From NCBI GenBank assembly GCA_017541365.1, contig JAFXZF010000003.1, positions 7,001 through 71,000 on the forward strand: a DNA stretch of 64,000 bases. Reading direction: 5' to 3'. Under the pieces are notes generated by a model. The model worked only from the letters and a program-made list of their open reading frames with translations, was not told the origin of the DNA and ran no database searches. Below, in pieces: positions 30,096 through 38,400 of this stretch. How positions within the stretch are numbered: position 1 is the first letter of the stretch; every line of letters begins with the position of its first letter. The stretch is from Prevotella sp. (GTDB taxonomy: Bacteria; Bacteroidota; Bacteroidia; Bacteroidales; Bacteroidaceae). The position numbers were made by a program, and so were the translations under genes.

Positions 30096-30155
30096 GGTTT
30101 TGAGGTTTGAGATTTGAGATTTGAGGTTTAAGAGTTTAAGAGTTTAAGAGTTCTG
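30096..30155. repeat. TTTGAGA heptamer and AGTTTAAG octamer arrays
   Basis: Four to five TTTGAGG/TTTGAGA units are followed by three AGTTTAAG units. The array fills the mtaB to glycosyltransferase gap and runs into the coding ends of both genes. Confidence 0.75.
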
Positions 30156-31512
30156 CTCTTAGGGGTGCTACATCATCGTTCTTGCTTATGATGCGTGAGG
30201 GCAGTAGTTTGACAGGCACTATCTGGTTGTCAAGGTCGGCTTGTGGCGTGCAGAGCGTCACTCTGATATAGTTTTCGGTAAATCCTTGCAGAGCTTTGCC
30301 TCGTGAGGCTTTTTCGAAGAGCACCATAGCCTGTGTGCCTATATGGTTGTTATAAAACTCCTCCGTCTTGCGTCGCGATAGTTCGAGAAGACGCTGGCTG
30401 CGTGACTTCTTGTCCTTGTTGTCAACGATGTATGGTATCTTCAGTGCAGCAGTACCAGGTCGTTCGCTGTAGGGGAAGACATGGAGTTGGGTGACGGGCA
30501 AGCGGTCGAGTAGGGCGTATGTTTCTTCGAAATATTCGGGGCACTCACCTCTGCATCCCACCATCACGTCAACACCTATGAAGGCGTGGGGCATCGAAGA
30601 CTTTATGCGTTCTATCTTCTCAGCAAAGAGATGGGAGTCGTAGTGTCGGTGCATGAGTCGGAGTACCTCGTCGCTACCACTTTGCAGGGGTATATGAAAG
30701 TGTGGCATAAAGGCACGGCTGGTAGCGCAGTAGTCGATGAGAGAGTCGGTGATGAGGTCGGGTTCGAGACTGGAAATGCGGTAGCGCTTTATCTCCTCTA
30801 TCTCGTCGAGCGCCTTTACGAGGTCAAGAAACGACTCGCCTGTGGTGCGTCCGAAATCGCCTATGTTGACTCCTGTGAGCACTATCTCCTTGCCTCCCTC
30901 TGCAGCAACCTGACGGGCTTGTTGTACGAGCGACTCTATGGTGGGGTTGCGACTGTTGCCTCGTGCAAAGGGTATGGTGCAATAGGTGCAGAAGTAATTG
31001 CACCCGTCCTGCACCTTGAGCCAGTAGCGAGTTCGGTTGCCACGTGAGCACGATGGTGCAAAGGTGGTGATGTCCTTTACGTGGTTGGTAGCATAATAGA
31101 GAGCCACCTCCTGACCTCCCCCTGCAGGGGAGGTGTTACCATTTGAATTGAAATTCTCTGACAGAAACTGTATGAGGTTGGCTTTCTCGTTGCTGCCGAG
31201 TACCAGGCTTACTCCATCGATATGGGCTATCTTTTCAGGTTCCAACTGTGCATAACATCCTGTTACGACGATGAAGGCTCCAGGATTATCCTTTACCATT
31301 CGCCTTATCTGTTGTCGGCATTTGCTGTCGGCTACCTCTGTCACGCTGCATGTGTTGATGAGGCAGATATCCGCTTTCTCACCTTTTTCAGCGGTTTGTA
31401 CCCCCATGTCATCCAGCATCTTTGCGAAGGTGGATGTTTCGGAGAAGTTGAGTTTGCAACCGAGCGTATAGTATTTTGCTTTCTTTCCCTGAAAGGCGGA
31501 CGTATCGATCAT
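30136..31512 (-). CDS. mtaB: tRNA (N6-threonylcarbamoyladenosine-37) methylthiotransferase
   Basis: MtaB is a radical-SAM enzyme that turns t6A37 into ms2t6A37 in tRNAs reading ANN codons. The N-terminal UPF0004 domain has YTLGCKLNFSE and INTCSVTE. The radical-SAM domain carries the CxxxCxxC cluster in GCNYFCTYC, then a C-terminal TRAM domain. The length of 458 aa is a little above usual. An extra stretch near residues 121-134 (NTSPAGGGQEV) is coded by a palindromic repeat CTCCCCTGCAGGGGGAG-like. Cluster cysteines are intact. It is first on the minus strand, with a -7 element 75 bp upstream. Confidence 0.94.
   Translation of the reverse strand: MIDTSAFQGKKAKYYTLGCKLNFSETSTFAKMLDDMGVQTAEKGEKADICLINTCSVTEVADSKCRQQIRRMVKDNPGAFIVVTGCYAQLEPEKIAHIDGVSLVLGSNEKANLIQFLSENFNSNGNTSPAGGGQEVALYYATNHVKDITTFAPSCSRGNRTRYWLKVQDGCNYFCTYCTIPFARGNSRNPTIESLVQQARQVAAEGGKEIVLTGVNIGDFGRTTGESFLDLVKALDEIEEIKRYRISSLEPDLITDSLIDYCATSRAFMPHFHIPLQSGSDEVLRLMHRHYDSHLFAEKIERIKSSMPHAFIGVDVMVGCRGECPEYFEETYALLDRLPVTQLHVFPYSERPGTAALKIPYIVDNKDKKSRSQRLLELSRRKTEEFYNNHIGTQAMVLFEKASRGKALQGFTENYIRVTLCTPQADLDNQIVPVKLLPSRIISKNDDVAPLRAELLNS
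31110..31138. repeat. REP-like palindrome inside mtaB
   Basis: CACCTCCTGACCTCCCCCTG and its palindromic partner CAGGGGAGGTG. Same G/C-rich palindromic style as the copies in valS and the primase gene. Confidence 0.6.
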
Positions 31513-31586
31513 TTTTGAGTGATTATGCTACCTATACCTTATTATATATATATGTACAAAAGAGGGGGTGGTAGGATTATTATATG

Positions 31587-31594
31587 CAAAAGTA
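31587..31594 (-). promoter_or_regulatory. -7 element for mtaB
   Basis: TACTTTTG then CA on the minus strand fits TAnnTTTG. Confidence 0.5.
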
Positions 31595-31784
31595 ATAAAA
31601 AGTCGGTGATTAGGCAAATAAAACTTGTAAAAAGTGGCGTTTTTAGCTCTGTGTACGCACACATGCGTAATATTAACATTTGTTTGCATTCTCTAACTAT
31701 CACATTTATAGAGTATTACAAAAAAGTTACAAAAATAGTGTAAAAAAAACAATAAAAATGTTTGCGTGTAATGAAAAAAGTGTG

Positions 31785-31792
31785 TAACTTTG
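31785..31792 (+). promoter_or_regulatory. Promoter of the small lipoprotein
   Basis: TAACTTTG then CA, with TTTG at 31761-31764, 20 bp upstream. This is one of the best full promoters in the window. Confidence 0.7.
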
Positions 31793-31843
31793 CATCGTTT
31801 TAATAAACAAAGATTGTTTTACAGATTTAAAAAGCTTAGAAAA

Positions 31844-31993
31844 ATGAAGAAATTAGTTTTTATGTTCGTAGCTATGGTTGCTATGTCAATGGTATCTTGT
31901 GGTAACAAGACTGAGCAGGCTGCTGGTAACGACACAGTTGATACAGCTGCAGTTGACACAGTTGCTGCTGACTCTGTTGACTCTATCGCTTAA
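31844..31993 (+). CDS. Small lipoprotein with Asp/Thr/Ala-rich tail
   Basis: A 49-aa protein with a signal peptide MKKLVFMFVAMVAMSMVSC ending in a lipobox cysteine at residue 19. The mature part is about 30 residues of a low-complexity acidic tail with DT, AVDTVA and DS repeats. It has a strong promoter, a near-consensus leader and an intrinsic terminator, so it is a compact single-gene unit and probably abundant. Similar small Asp/Thr/Ala-rich lipoproteins are common in Prevotella. The function is unknown. Confidence 0.82.
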   Translation: MKKLVFMFVAMVAMSMVSCGNKTEQAAGNDTVDTAAVDTVAADSVDSIA

Positions 31994-32025
31994 TAGAGCA
32001 CTTAGTTTACAGAACTAAAAGGATT

Positions 32026-32065
32026 ATCACTGGTTTGACGCGAGTCATTCCAGTGATTTTTTTTT
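32026..32065 (+). terminator. Intrinsic terminator of the small lipoprotein
   Basis: ATCACTGG pairs with CCAGTGAT across a 16-nt loop, followed by a run of nine T. Confidence 0.85.
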
Positions 32066-32105
32066 GTACTTACGTCAGCCTGCTGCCCTTGCCATGTCTT
32101 CATTT

Positions 32106-32196
32106 GTGGAAGCTAAGTATCCGCATGTGGAAGCTAAGCATCCGCACGTGGAAGCTAAGTATCCGCACGTGGAAGCAAAGTGTCTGCAAATGGAAT
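32106..32196. repeat. 21-nt tandem array (GTGGAAGCTAAG core)
   Basis: Units start at 32106, 32127, 32148, 32169 and 32190, an exact 21-nt period, with growing divergence at the right end. The unit would translate as VEAKYPH in one frame. No promoter or ribosome site serves that frame, and it is not called as a gene. Confidence 0.8.
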
Positions 32197-32216
32197 CTTT
32201 CACTATAACAATAGAT

Positions 32217-32266
32217 AAAAAAAGACCCTCCAAAAGGGTCTTTCTTTGAGGTGCGTGGCGGAGTCG
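32217..32266. repeat. 50-bp direct repeat, left copy
   Basis: Identical over 50 bp to 32353-32402. It contains the tRNA-Cys terminator hairpin and the 3' end of the tRNA gene. Confidence 0.9.
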
Positions 32267-32280
32267 TAATCGGACGCACC
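32249..32280 (-). pseudogene. tRNA-Cys remnant (acceptor stem only)
   Basis: On the minus strand, GGTGCGT and ACGCACC still form a perfect seven-pair acceptor stem around 17 nt that keeps part of the T arm. The D and anticodon arms are missing. It follows the duplicated 50-bp block and looks like a deleted second copy of the tRNA. Confidence 0.6.
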
Positions 32281-32352
32281 CCTGTGGTGCTACGCTTTTA
32301 CAAAGCTTTAGCGACTAAAAGAGCCGCCTGGCGTGTCTGACTTCGCAAGCAC

Positions 32353-32402
32353 AAAAAAAGACCCTCCAAAAGGGTCTTTCTTTGAGGTGCGTGGCGGAGT
32401 CG
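32353..32402. repeat. 50-bp direct repeat, right copy
   Basis: This copy overlaps the intact tRNA-Cys 3' end and its terminator. See the left copy at 32217-32266. Confidence 0.9.
32354..32380 (-). terminator. Intrinsic terminator of tRNA-Cys
   Basis: On the minus strand AAAGACCC and GGGTCTTT pair around TTTTGGA and run into a T-tract. Confidence 0.8.
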
Positions 32403-32456
32403 AACCGCCCTGGCCGGTTTTGCAGACCGGAGACTAAACCGCTCATCCAACACACC
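32385..32456 (-). tRNA. tRNA-Cys (GCA)
   Basis: A 72-nt cloverleaf. The acceptor stem pairs GGTGTGT with ACGCACC (one G-U pair), the anticodon arm is CCGGT-CTGCAAA-ACCGG with anticodon GCA, and the T arm is GCGGT-TCGACTC-CGCC-like. No CCA is encoded. A -7 element lies at 32511-32518 on the minus strand. Confidence 0.9.
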
Positions 32457-32510
32457 ATGAATGTTTTGTTCTGCTGTTCCAGTGGATACCTGTCTGCGAT
32501 TTAGCGGGTG

Positions 32511-32518
32511 CAAAGTTA
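32511..32518 (-). promoter_or_regulatory. -7 element for tRNA-Cys
   Basis: TAACTTTG then CA on the minus strand, about 55 bp upstream of the tRNA 5' end. Confidence 0.6.
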
Positions 32519-32587
32519 CTAAAATAATTTAAGAATGAAGAATGAAGGGTGGGGAAATGTGCTATATTTTTCATTTTTTAACAATGA

Positions 32588-32626
32588 AAGCAAAAAAACT
32601 TTCAGCTTTCAACCATCAACTGTCAA
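32588..32626. repeat. Heptamer array (TTTCAAC/CATCAAC-like) at tRNA-Leu promoter
   Basis: Imperfect 7-nt units CTTTCAG, CTTTCAA, CCATCAA, CTGTCAA end just before the -7 element, the same arrangement as upstream of uxaB. Confidence 0.6.
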
Positions 32627-32634
32627 CTTTTTTG

Positions 32635-32642
32635 TACCTTTG
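32635..32642 (+). promoter_or_regulatory. -7 element for tRNA-Leu
   Basis: TACCTTTG then CA, about 13 bp before the tRNA 5' end, the expected spacing for a short leader. Confidence 0.65.
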
Positions 32643-32654
32643 CAATGATTTTTT

Positions 32655-32736
32655 GCGCCTGTGGCGAAATTGGTAGACGCGCCAGACTTAGGATCTGGTG
32701 TCTTGCGATGTGCAGGTTCGAGTCCTGTCAGGCGCA
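32655..32736 (+). tRNA. tRNA-Leu (UAG)
   Basis: An 82-nt class II cloverleaf. The acceptor is GCGCCTG/CAGGCGC with discriminator A, the anticodon arm is CCAGA-CTTAGGA-TCTGG with anticodon TAG at 32689-32691, and there is a variable arm and a GTTCGAGTC T loop. CCA is not encoded. Confidence 0.95.
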
Positions 32737-32831
32737 CGCTCTCAATCCCCGAATGTTCCGTTTTTTGGTCATTTGGGGATTGTTGCTTTATCTTTTTAAA
32801 TACTTTTCTTCGTTGTTTCGTTTTTTTTTAG

Positions 32832-32839
32832 TAACTTTG
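32832..32839 (+). promoter_or_regulatory. -7 element for the aminotransferase operon
   Basis: TAACTTTG then CA matches TAnnTTTG, 37 bp before the ATG. Confidence 0.6.
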
Positions 32840-32875
32840 CAACCTATTTTATAGGTATATAAAAAAACGAAAAAG

Positions 32876-34078
32876 ATGCCAGTTATTTCAGTACGTGGCG
32901 TAGAAATGCCAGAATCACCGATACGTAAACTCGCTCCCCTTGCTGCAGCAGCAAAGAAGCGTGGTGTCAAGGTGTATCACCTCAATATCGGTCAGCCCGA
33001 CCTGCCCACTCCCAAGGTAGGGCTTGATGCTCTGAAGAGCATTGACCGTACCATCCTTGAATATTCGCCCTCACAGGGTTATCAGTCATTCAGGGAGAAG
33101 ATGGTGGGTTACTATGCCAAGTATAACATCAATGTCACTGCTGACGACATCATAATAACGAGTGGCGGATCAGAGGCGATACTGTTTGCTTTTATGGCTT
33201 GCCTCAACCCTGGTGATGAGATTATCGTGCCAGAACCAGCTTATGCTAACTATATGGCGTTTGCCATCAGTGCAGGCGCCAAGATACGCACGATTGCGAC
33301 AACCATCGACGAGGGCTTCTCACTGCCTAAGGTGGAGAAGTTTGAGGAGCTCATCAACAGCCGCACCCGTGCCATCATGATATGCAATCCCAACAACCCA
33401 ACGGGTTACCTGTACACACGCAGGGAGATGAACCAAATAAGGGACTTGGTGAAGAAGTACGATCTGTACCTGTTCTCTGATGAGGTATATCGTGAGTACA
33501 TCTATACAGGCAGTCCGTATATCTCGGTATGCCACCTTGAGGGCATAGAGCAGAACACGGTGCTTATTGACTCAGTATCAAAGCGATACTCGGAGTGTGG
33601 CATACGTATAGGTGCCCTGATAACGAAGAACAAGGAGATACGTCAGGCTGTGATGAAGTTCTGCCAGGCAAGACTGTCGCCACCGTTGATAGGTCAGATA
33701 GTGGCAGAGGCATCGCTTGACGCTCCTGAAGAGTACTATCGTGACGTGTATGATGAATACGTAGAACGCCGTAAGGTGCTTATTGACGGGCTGAACCGCA
33801 TACCAGGCGTATATTCGCCGATACCGATGGGTGCTTTCTACACGATGGCACAGTTGCCTGTTGATGATGCAGAGAAATTCTGTCGCTGGTGTCTTGAGAA
33901 GTTTGAATACGAAGGGGAGACTGTCATGATGGCACCAGGAGCAGGATTCTACACCACTCCAGGCGCAGGAATTAACCAGGTACGTATAGCATACGTATTG
34001 AAGAAACCCGACTTGGAACGTGCCCTTCTCGTACTGCGTAAGGCCTTGGAGGCTTATCCAGGCAAGACAAACATGTGA
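32876..34078 (+). CDS. Class I PLP-dependent aminotransferase
   Basis: An AspC-like aminotransferase that moves an amino group between an amino acid and a 2-oxoacid. Family marks are the N-terminal LNIGQPDLPTP, the PLP-pocket ITSGGSEAI (about 102) and NPNNPTGY (about 171), DEVYREY (about 203), and the Schiff-base lysine in VSKRYSECGIRIG (about 240). The length of 400 aa is normal. The substrate is not resolved; an aspartate or aromatic role would be a guess. The stop overlaps the next start as ATGTGATG. Confidence 0.9.
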   Translation: MPVISVRGVEMPESPIRKLAPLAAAAKKRGVKVYHLNIGQPDLPTPKVGLDALKSIDRTILEYSPSQGYQSFREKMVGYYAKYNINVTADDIIITSGGSEAILFAFMACLNPGDEIIVPEPAYANYMAFAISAGAKIRTIATTIDEGFSLPKVEKFEELINSRTRAIMICNPNNPTGYLYTRREMNQIRDLVKKYDLYLFSDEVYREYIYTGSPYISVCHLEGIEQNTVLIDSVSKRYSECGIRIGALITKNKEIRQAVMKFCQARLSPPLIGQIVAEASLDAPEEYYRDVYDEYVERRKVLIDGLNRIPGVYSPIPMGAFYTMAQLPVDDAEKFCRWCLEKFEYEGETVMMAPGAGFYTTPGAGINQVRIAYVLKKPDLERALLVLRKALEAYPGKTNM

Positions 34079-35346
34079 TGAACCTGCCATTCTACATAGC
34101 ACGTCATCTGTACGCTGCAGGTGATAACTCGCACAAGGTTAGCAAACCTGCTATACGCATCGCTATGTTGGGCATTGCCCTTGGTGTGGCAGTGATGATA
34201 ATCTCGGTATCTGTGGTGCTGGGATTCAAGCATACCATAAGAGATAAGGTGGTGGGATTTGGCAGTCACATCGTGGTGGCAAACTACATGACCCTGCAGA
34301 CGGCAGACCAGACGCAGCCTATCAATGCCACAGACTCAGTGGTGAAGGTGCTGAAGGGTATCAAGGGGGTGAGACATGTAGGAAGATACTCACACAAACA
34401 GGGAGTGCTGAAGACAGACAAGGACTTTCTTGGCGTGATATTCAAGGGCATAGGTGAAGACTTTGATACTACATTCGTCGCCTCCAGTATAGTACAAGGT
34501 GCTATGCCGTCACTAAGCCAGAGTAAGAACACCCGTAAAATGGTGGTGTCAAAGGCGATAGCTCAGAAACTGCATCTTAAGGTTGGCAGTAAGGTATATG
34601 CCTATTTCCTTGGCGATGGCGACGTAAAGACGAGGCTATTTGAGGTTGCTGCCATATATCAGACAAACCTCACCAAGTATGATGATGCCTACTGCTTCGT
34701 GGACCTGTACACCGTAAGCCGCCTCAATGGTTGGACATGCGACAAGGCTGAGGGAAAGGTGGAAGTGACGGGATGCGAGTTGCTCGTAAATGATTTCGAC
34801 AGCATCGATGTCGTAGAGGACAGAATCATAGACCACGTAAATAAAACCCTCGATGATGAGGGACATACACTGTCATCATTGACTATCAAGGAGATGAGTC
34901 CGCAGATATTCTCATGGTTGGACTTGCTTGACCTCAACGTATGGATAATACTTGCGCTGATGGTGTGTGTGGCTGGCGTGACAATGATAAGCGGACTGCT
35001 CATAATAATACTTGAGCGTACCTCGATGATAGGACTGATGAAAGCCATGGGCGCACGTAATGCGCTGATAAGGAAGACCTTCCGATGGCTGGCGCTATTC
35101 ATAGTGCTCAAAGGTATCGTCATAGGCAATATAATAGGAATAGGGCTGTGCCTACTGCAACAGCATACGGGCATCGTGAAACTCGACGCTGAGACGTATT
35201 ACGTGGCAGAAGCTCCGATAGAGCTGAGTTGGACGGTCATACTGCTGCTTAATGTGGCAACGCTGATAATAAGTATTGTAGCTCTCGTGCTACCCAGTTT
35301 CTTTGCCTCTATGGTAAAACCGGCACAGACGATGAGGGTAGAGTAA
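34078..35346 (+). CDS. ABC transporter permease (LolC/LolE, MacB-type)
   Basis: A four-helix permease of the FtsX/MacB superfamily, of the lipoprotein-releasing LolCE type. It has one N-terminal membrane helix (about 26-50 after the motif IRIAMLGIALGVAVMII), a long extracytoplasmic domain, then three helices (about 285-310, 340-365 and 380-405). The length of 422 aa fits LolE. The ATP-binding LolD partner is not adjacent. The ATG at 34078 is preferred to the GTG one codon earlier. It is coupled to the aminotransferase gene. Confidence 0.86.
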   Translation: MNLPFYIARHLYAAGDNSHKVSKPAIRIAMLGIALGVAVMIISVSVVLGFKHTIRDKVVGFGSHIVVANYMTLQTADQTQPINATDSVVKVLKGIKGVRHVGRYSHKQGVLKTDKDFLGVIFKGIGEDFDTTFVASSIVQGAMPSLSQSKNTRKMVVSKAIAQKLHLKVGSKVYAYFLGDGDVKTRLFEVAAIYQTNLTKYDDAYCFVDLYTVSRLNGWTCDKAEGKVEVTGCELLVNDFDSIDVVEDRIIDHVNKTLDDEGHTLSSLTIKEMSPQIFSWLDLLDLNVWIILALMVCVAGVTMISGLLIIILERTSMIGLMKAMGARNALIRKTFRWLALFIVLKGIVIGNIIGIGLCLLQQHTGIVKLDAETYYVAEAPIELSWTVILLLNVATLIISIVALVLPSFFASMVKPAQTMRVE

Positions 35347-35402
35347 GGGCTCGCTCCTGGAGCTAAAGTAATAAGTAAGAAGTAAAAAAGTAATAAAAAT
35401 AG

Positions 35403-38400
35403 ATGAGTAAGAAATTTGCAGAGCATAAGAGTCTTAACCTTGTTGAGACCAATAATGAGATACTTGCAGAGTGGGAGAAGAATGACGTCTTCCACAAGAG
35501 CATCACAGAAAAAGAAGGATGTCCGCAATTCGTATTCTTTGAGGGACCTCCCTCTGCCAATGGTCACCCTGGCATACACCACGTGATGGGACGTACTATA
35601 AAGGATACGTTTCTGAGGTATAAGACCATGAAGGGCTATCAGGTAAAACGCAAGGCTGGCTGGGATACACACGGTCTGCCCGTGGAACTCTCGGTGGAGA
35701 AGTCACTCGGTATAACCAAGGAGGATATAGGCAAGAAAATCAGCGTTGACGACTACAACGATGCCTGCCGCAAAAACGTGATGATGTACACCAACGAGTG
35801 GACACAGCTGACAAACAAGATGGGATACTGGGTTGACCTGGAGCATCCTTACATCACTTACGATATCAAGTACATAGAGTCATTGTGGTATCTGCTCAAG
35901 CAGCTCTACAACAAGGGACTGCTCTATAAGGGTTACACCATACAGCCATACTCACCAGCAGCAGGAACGGGACTGTCATCACACGAGTTGAATCAGCCAG
36001 GCTGCTATCGTGACGTGAAGGATACCACGGTGACGGCACAGTTTAGGGTTGAGAAGAGTTCATTAAGCTCTCAACTCTCAACTCTCAACTCTCAACTTCC
36101 CGTTTACATCCTCGCATGGACCACTACACCGTGGACTCTGCCATCTAATACCGCTCTCTGCGTAGGTCCAAAGATAGACTACGTAGCGGTGAAGGGACGT
36201 AATCCATATACTGACGAAGAGGCTGTGTATATCATCGCCGAGGCACGTCTTAGTTCGTACTTCAAAAACGAAAACGATAACGATAACGAAAGCCAGGTTG
36301 AGGTGCTGTGGAAAGGCACGGGTGCCGACCTCGTTGGCTTGCGCTATGAGCAACTGATGCCTTGGGTTAAGCCTTCCGCTCTCGAGGGTGATAAGGTGGT
36401 TGATAAGTCTGCTGACGCCTTCCGCGTAATCCCTGGTGACTATGTGACCACTGAGGATGGTACGGGTATAGTACACATTGCTCCAACCTTCGGTGCTGAC
36501 GATGCCAAGGTGGCAAAGGATGCAGGCATCCCCTCGCTGTTTATCCTCGACAAGGCTGGTGACACGCGTCCTATGGTTGATTTCCAAGGTAAGTACTTTG
36601 TCAAGGACGACATTGACTCTCAGTTCTGCGAGTTGTGCGTCAATGAAAGCTACTGGAAGCACTCCGGCGACTACGTCAAGAATGCTTACGACCCCAAGTA
36701 TAACGTTGACGGCAAATACGACGAGAAGGCAGCCGCAAAGGATATGGACCTTAACGTGGTGATATGCCTTGAGATGAAGGAAGAGGGCAGTGCTTTCAAG
36801 ATAGAGAAGCACGTGCACAACTACCCTCACTGCTGGCGTACGGACAAACCCGTGCTCTATTATCCGCTTGACTCGTGGTTCATACGTTCTACGGCGAAGA
36901 AAGACCGTATGTTTGAACTCAACAAGACCATCAACTGGCATCCAGAGTCAACAGGTACGGGACGCTTTGGCAAGTGGCTCGAGAACCTCAACGACTGGAA
37001 TCTTTCACGCTCCCGCTACTGGGGTACTCCGCTTCCTATATGGCGCAACCGCGATACCAAGGAGGAGATATGCATAGGCAGTTTGGAGGAACTCTACAAC
37101 GAGATAGAGAAGGCTGTTGCAGCAGGCGTGATGGAGAGCAATCCGCTGAAGGACAAGGGATTTGTACCAGGCGACATGAGTCAGGAGAACTATGATCGTA
37201 TAGATATACACCGTCCATACGTGGATTATATCAAACTCGTGGGCAAGGATGGCAGCGTGTTGACGCGTGAGCTCGACCTCATCGATGTGTGGTTTGACTC
37301 TGGCGCTATGCCATATGCACAGATACACTACCCATTTGAGAATAAAGAACTCGTAGATAACAATTTAGCCTATCCTGCTGATTTCATAGCAGAAGGCGTT
37401 GACCAGACACGCGGATGGTTCTTCACCCTCCATGCAATCGGAACGATGGTGTTTGATAGCGTGGCATTCAAGAACGTGATCTCAAATGGTTTGGTGCTCG
37501 ACAAGAACGGCATAAAGATGTCGAAGCGCTTGGGCAATGTCATCAATCCGTTTGAGTGTATAGACACCTACGGAACGGATGCTGTGCGTTGGTATATGGT
37601 TACCAATTCCAGTCCTTGGGACAACCTCTCCTTTGACCCTGATGGAGTGAAGGAGGTGACGTCAAGCTTCTTCATCAAGCTCTATCAGGCATACTCATTC
37701 TTCACACTTTATGCAAATGTTGACGGCTTTGAGTATAAGGAGGCTGATATAGAATACAGCAAGCGTCCCGACTTTGACCGTTGGTTGCTCTCTGAACTCA
37801 ATACACTCGTGAAGGATGTTGACAAGTATCTCGCCAACTACGACGTGACACCTGCAGGACGATTGATACAGAGTTTCGTTATCGACAAACTCTCCAACTG
37901 GTACATACGCCTGAACAAAAAGCGTTTCTGGGGTGGGGGAATGACTGATGACAAACTCTCTGCTTACCAGACCCTATATACATGTATAGAGACTCTGGCA
38001 CGACTCATCGCACCAGTTTCGCCATTCTATGCTGACCGTCTCTTCAAGGACCTCAATGAGGTGACAGGGCGTGACAGCGCTGTTAGCGTGCATCTTGCAA
38101 ACTTCCCCGAGGCAGAGGAGTCATACATCGATACCGAACTGGAAGCTGCCATGCAGGTTGCCATGCAGGTTACCTCTATGGTGCTCTCACTCCGCAAGAA
38201 GGTTAAGATGCCAGTAATACAGGCACTACAGACTATATCTATACCTGCTGGCGATACACAACTTCGTGAGCGTATAGAGCGTATGAAGGGTGTTATCCTC
38301 GCCGAGACTAATGTCAAGGAACTCTCATTTATCGATGACGATTCGAATATGCAACTCGTCAAGAAGGTGAAGTGCAACTTCCGCGTTATGGGTAAGAAGT

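Larger units (their letters stand above)
31513..31843. other. 331-bp divergent region (mtaB / small lipoprotein)
   Basis: A/T-rich. It holds a minus -7 element for mtaB and a plus promoter for the small lipoprotein. A 74-codon open frame here lacks coding signs and is not called. Confidence 0.6.

Noticed and set aside
31519..31743. 74-aa plus-strand ORF in the mtaB divergent region
   Set aside because: It has A/T-driven composition with many rare residues, no ribosome site, and spans the mtaB promoter.
32106..32196. CRISPR array
   Set aside because: The 21-nt units are contiguous with no unique spacers, no leader and no cas genes in the window.
32064..32249. 61-aa protein with VEAKYPH repeats
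   Set aside because: The frame is created by the 21-nt tandem array; it begins without a ribosome site, inside the terminator T-tract region.
32281..32352. Second complete tRNA between the 50-bp repeats
   Set aside because: A GCTTT/AAAGC hairpin exists, but no anticodon arm with a 7-nt loop or D arm can be formed with the acceptor ends.
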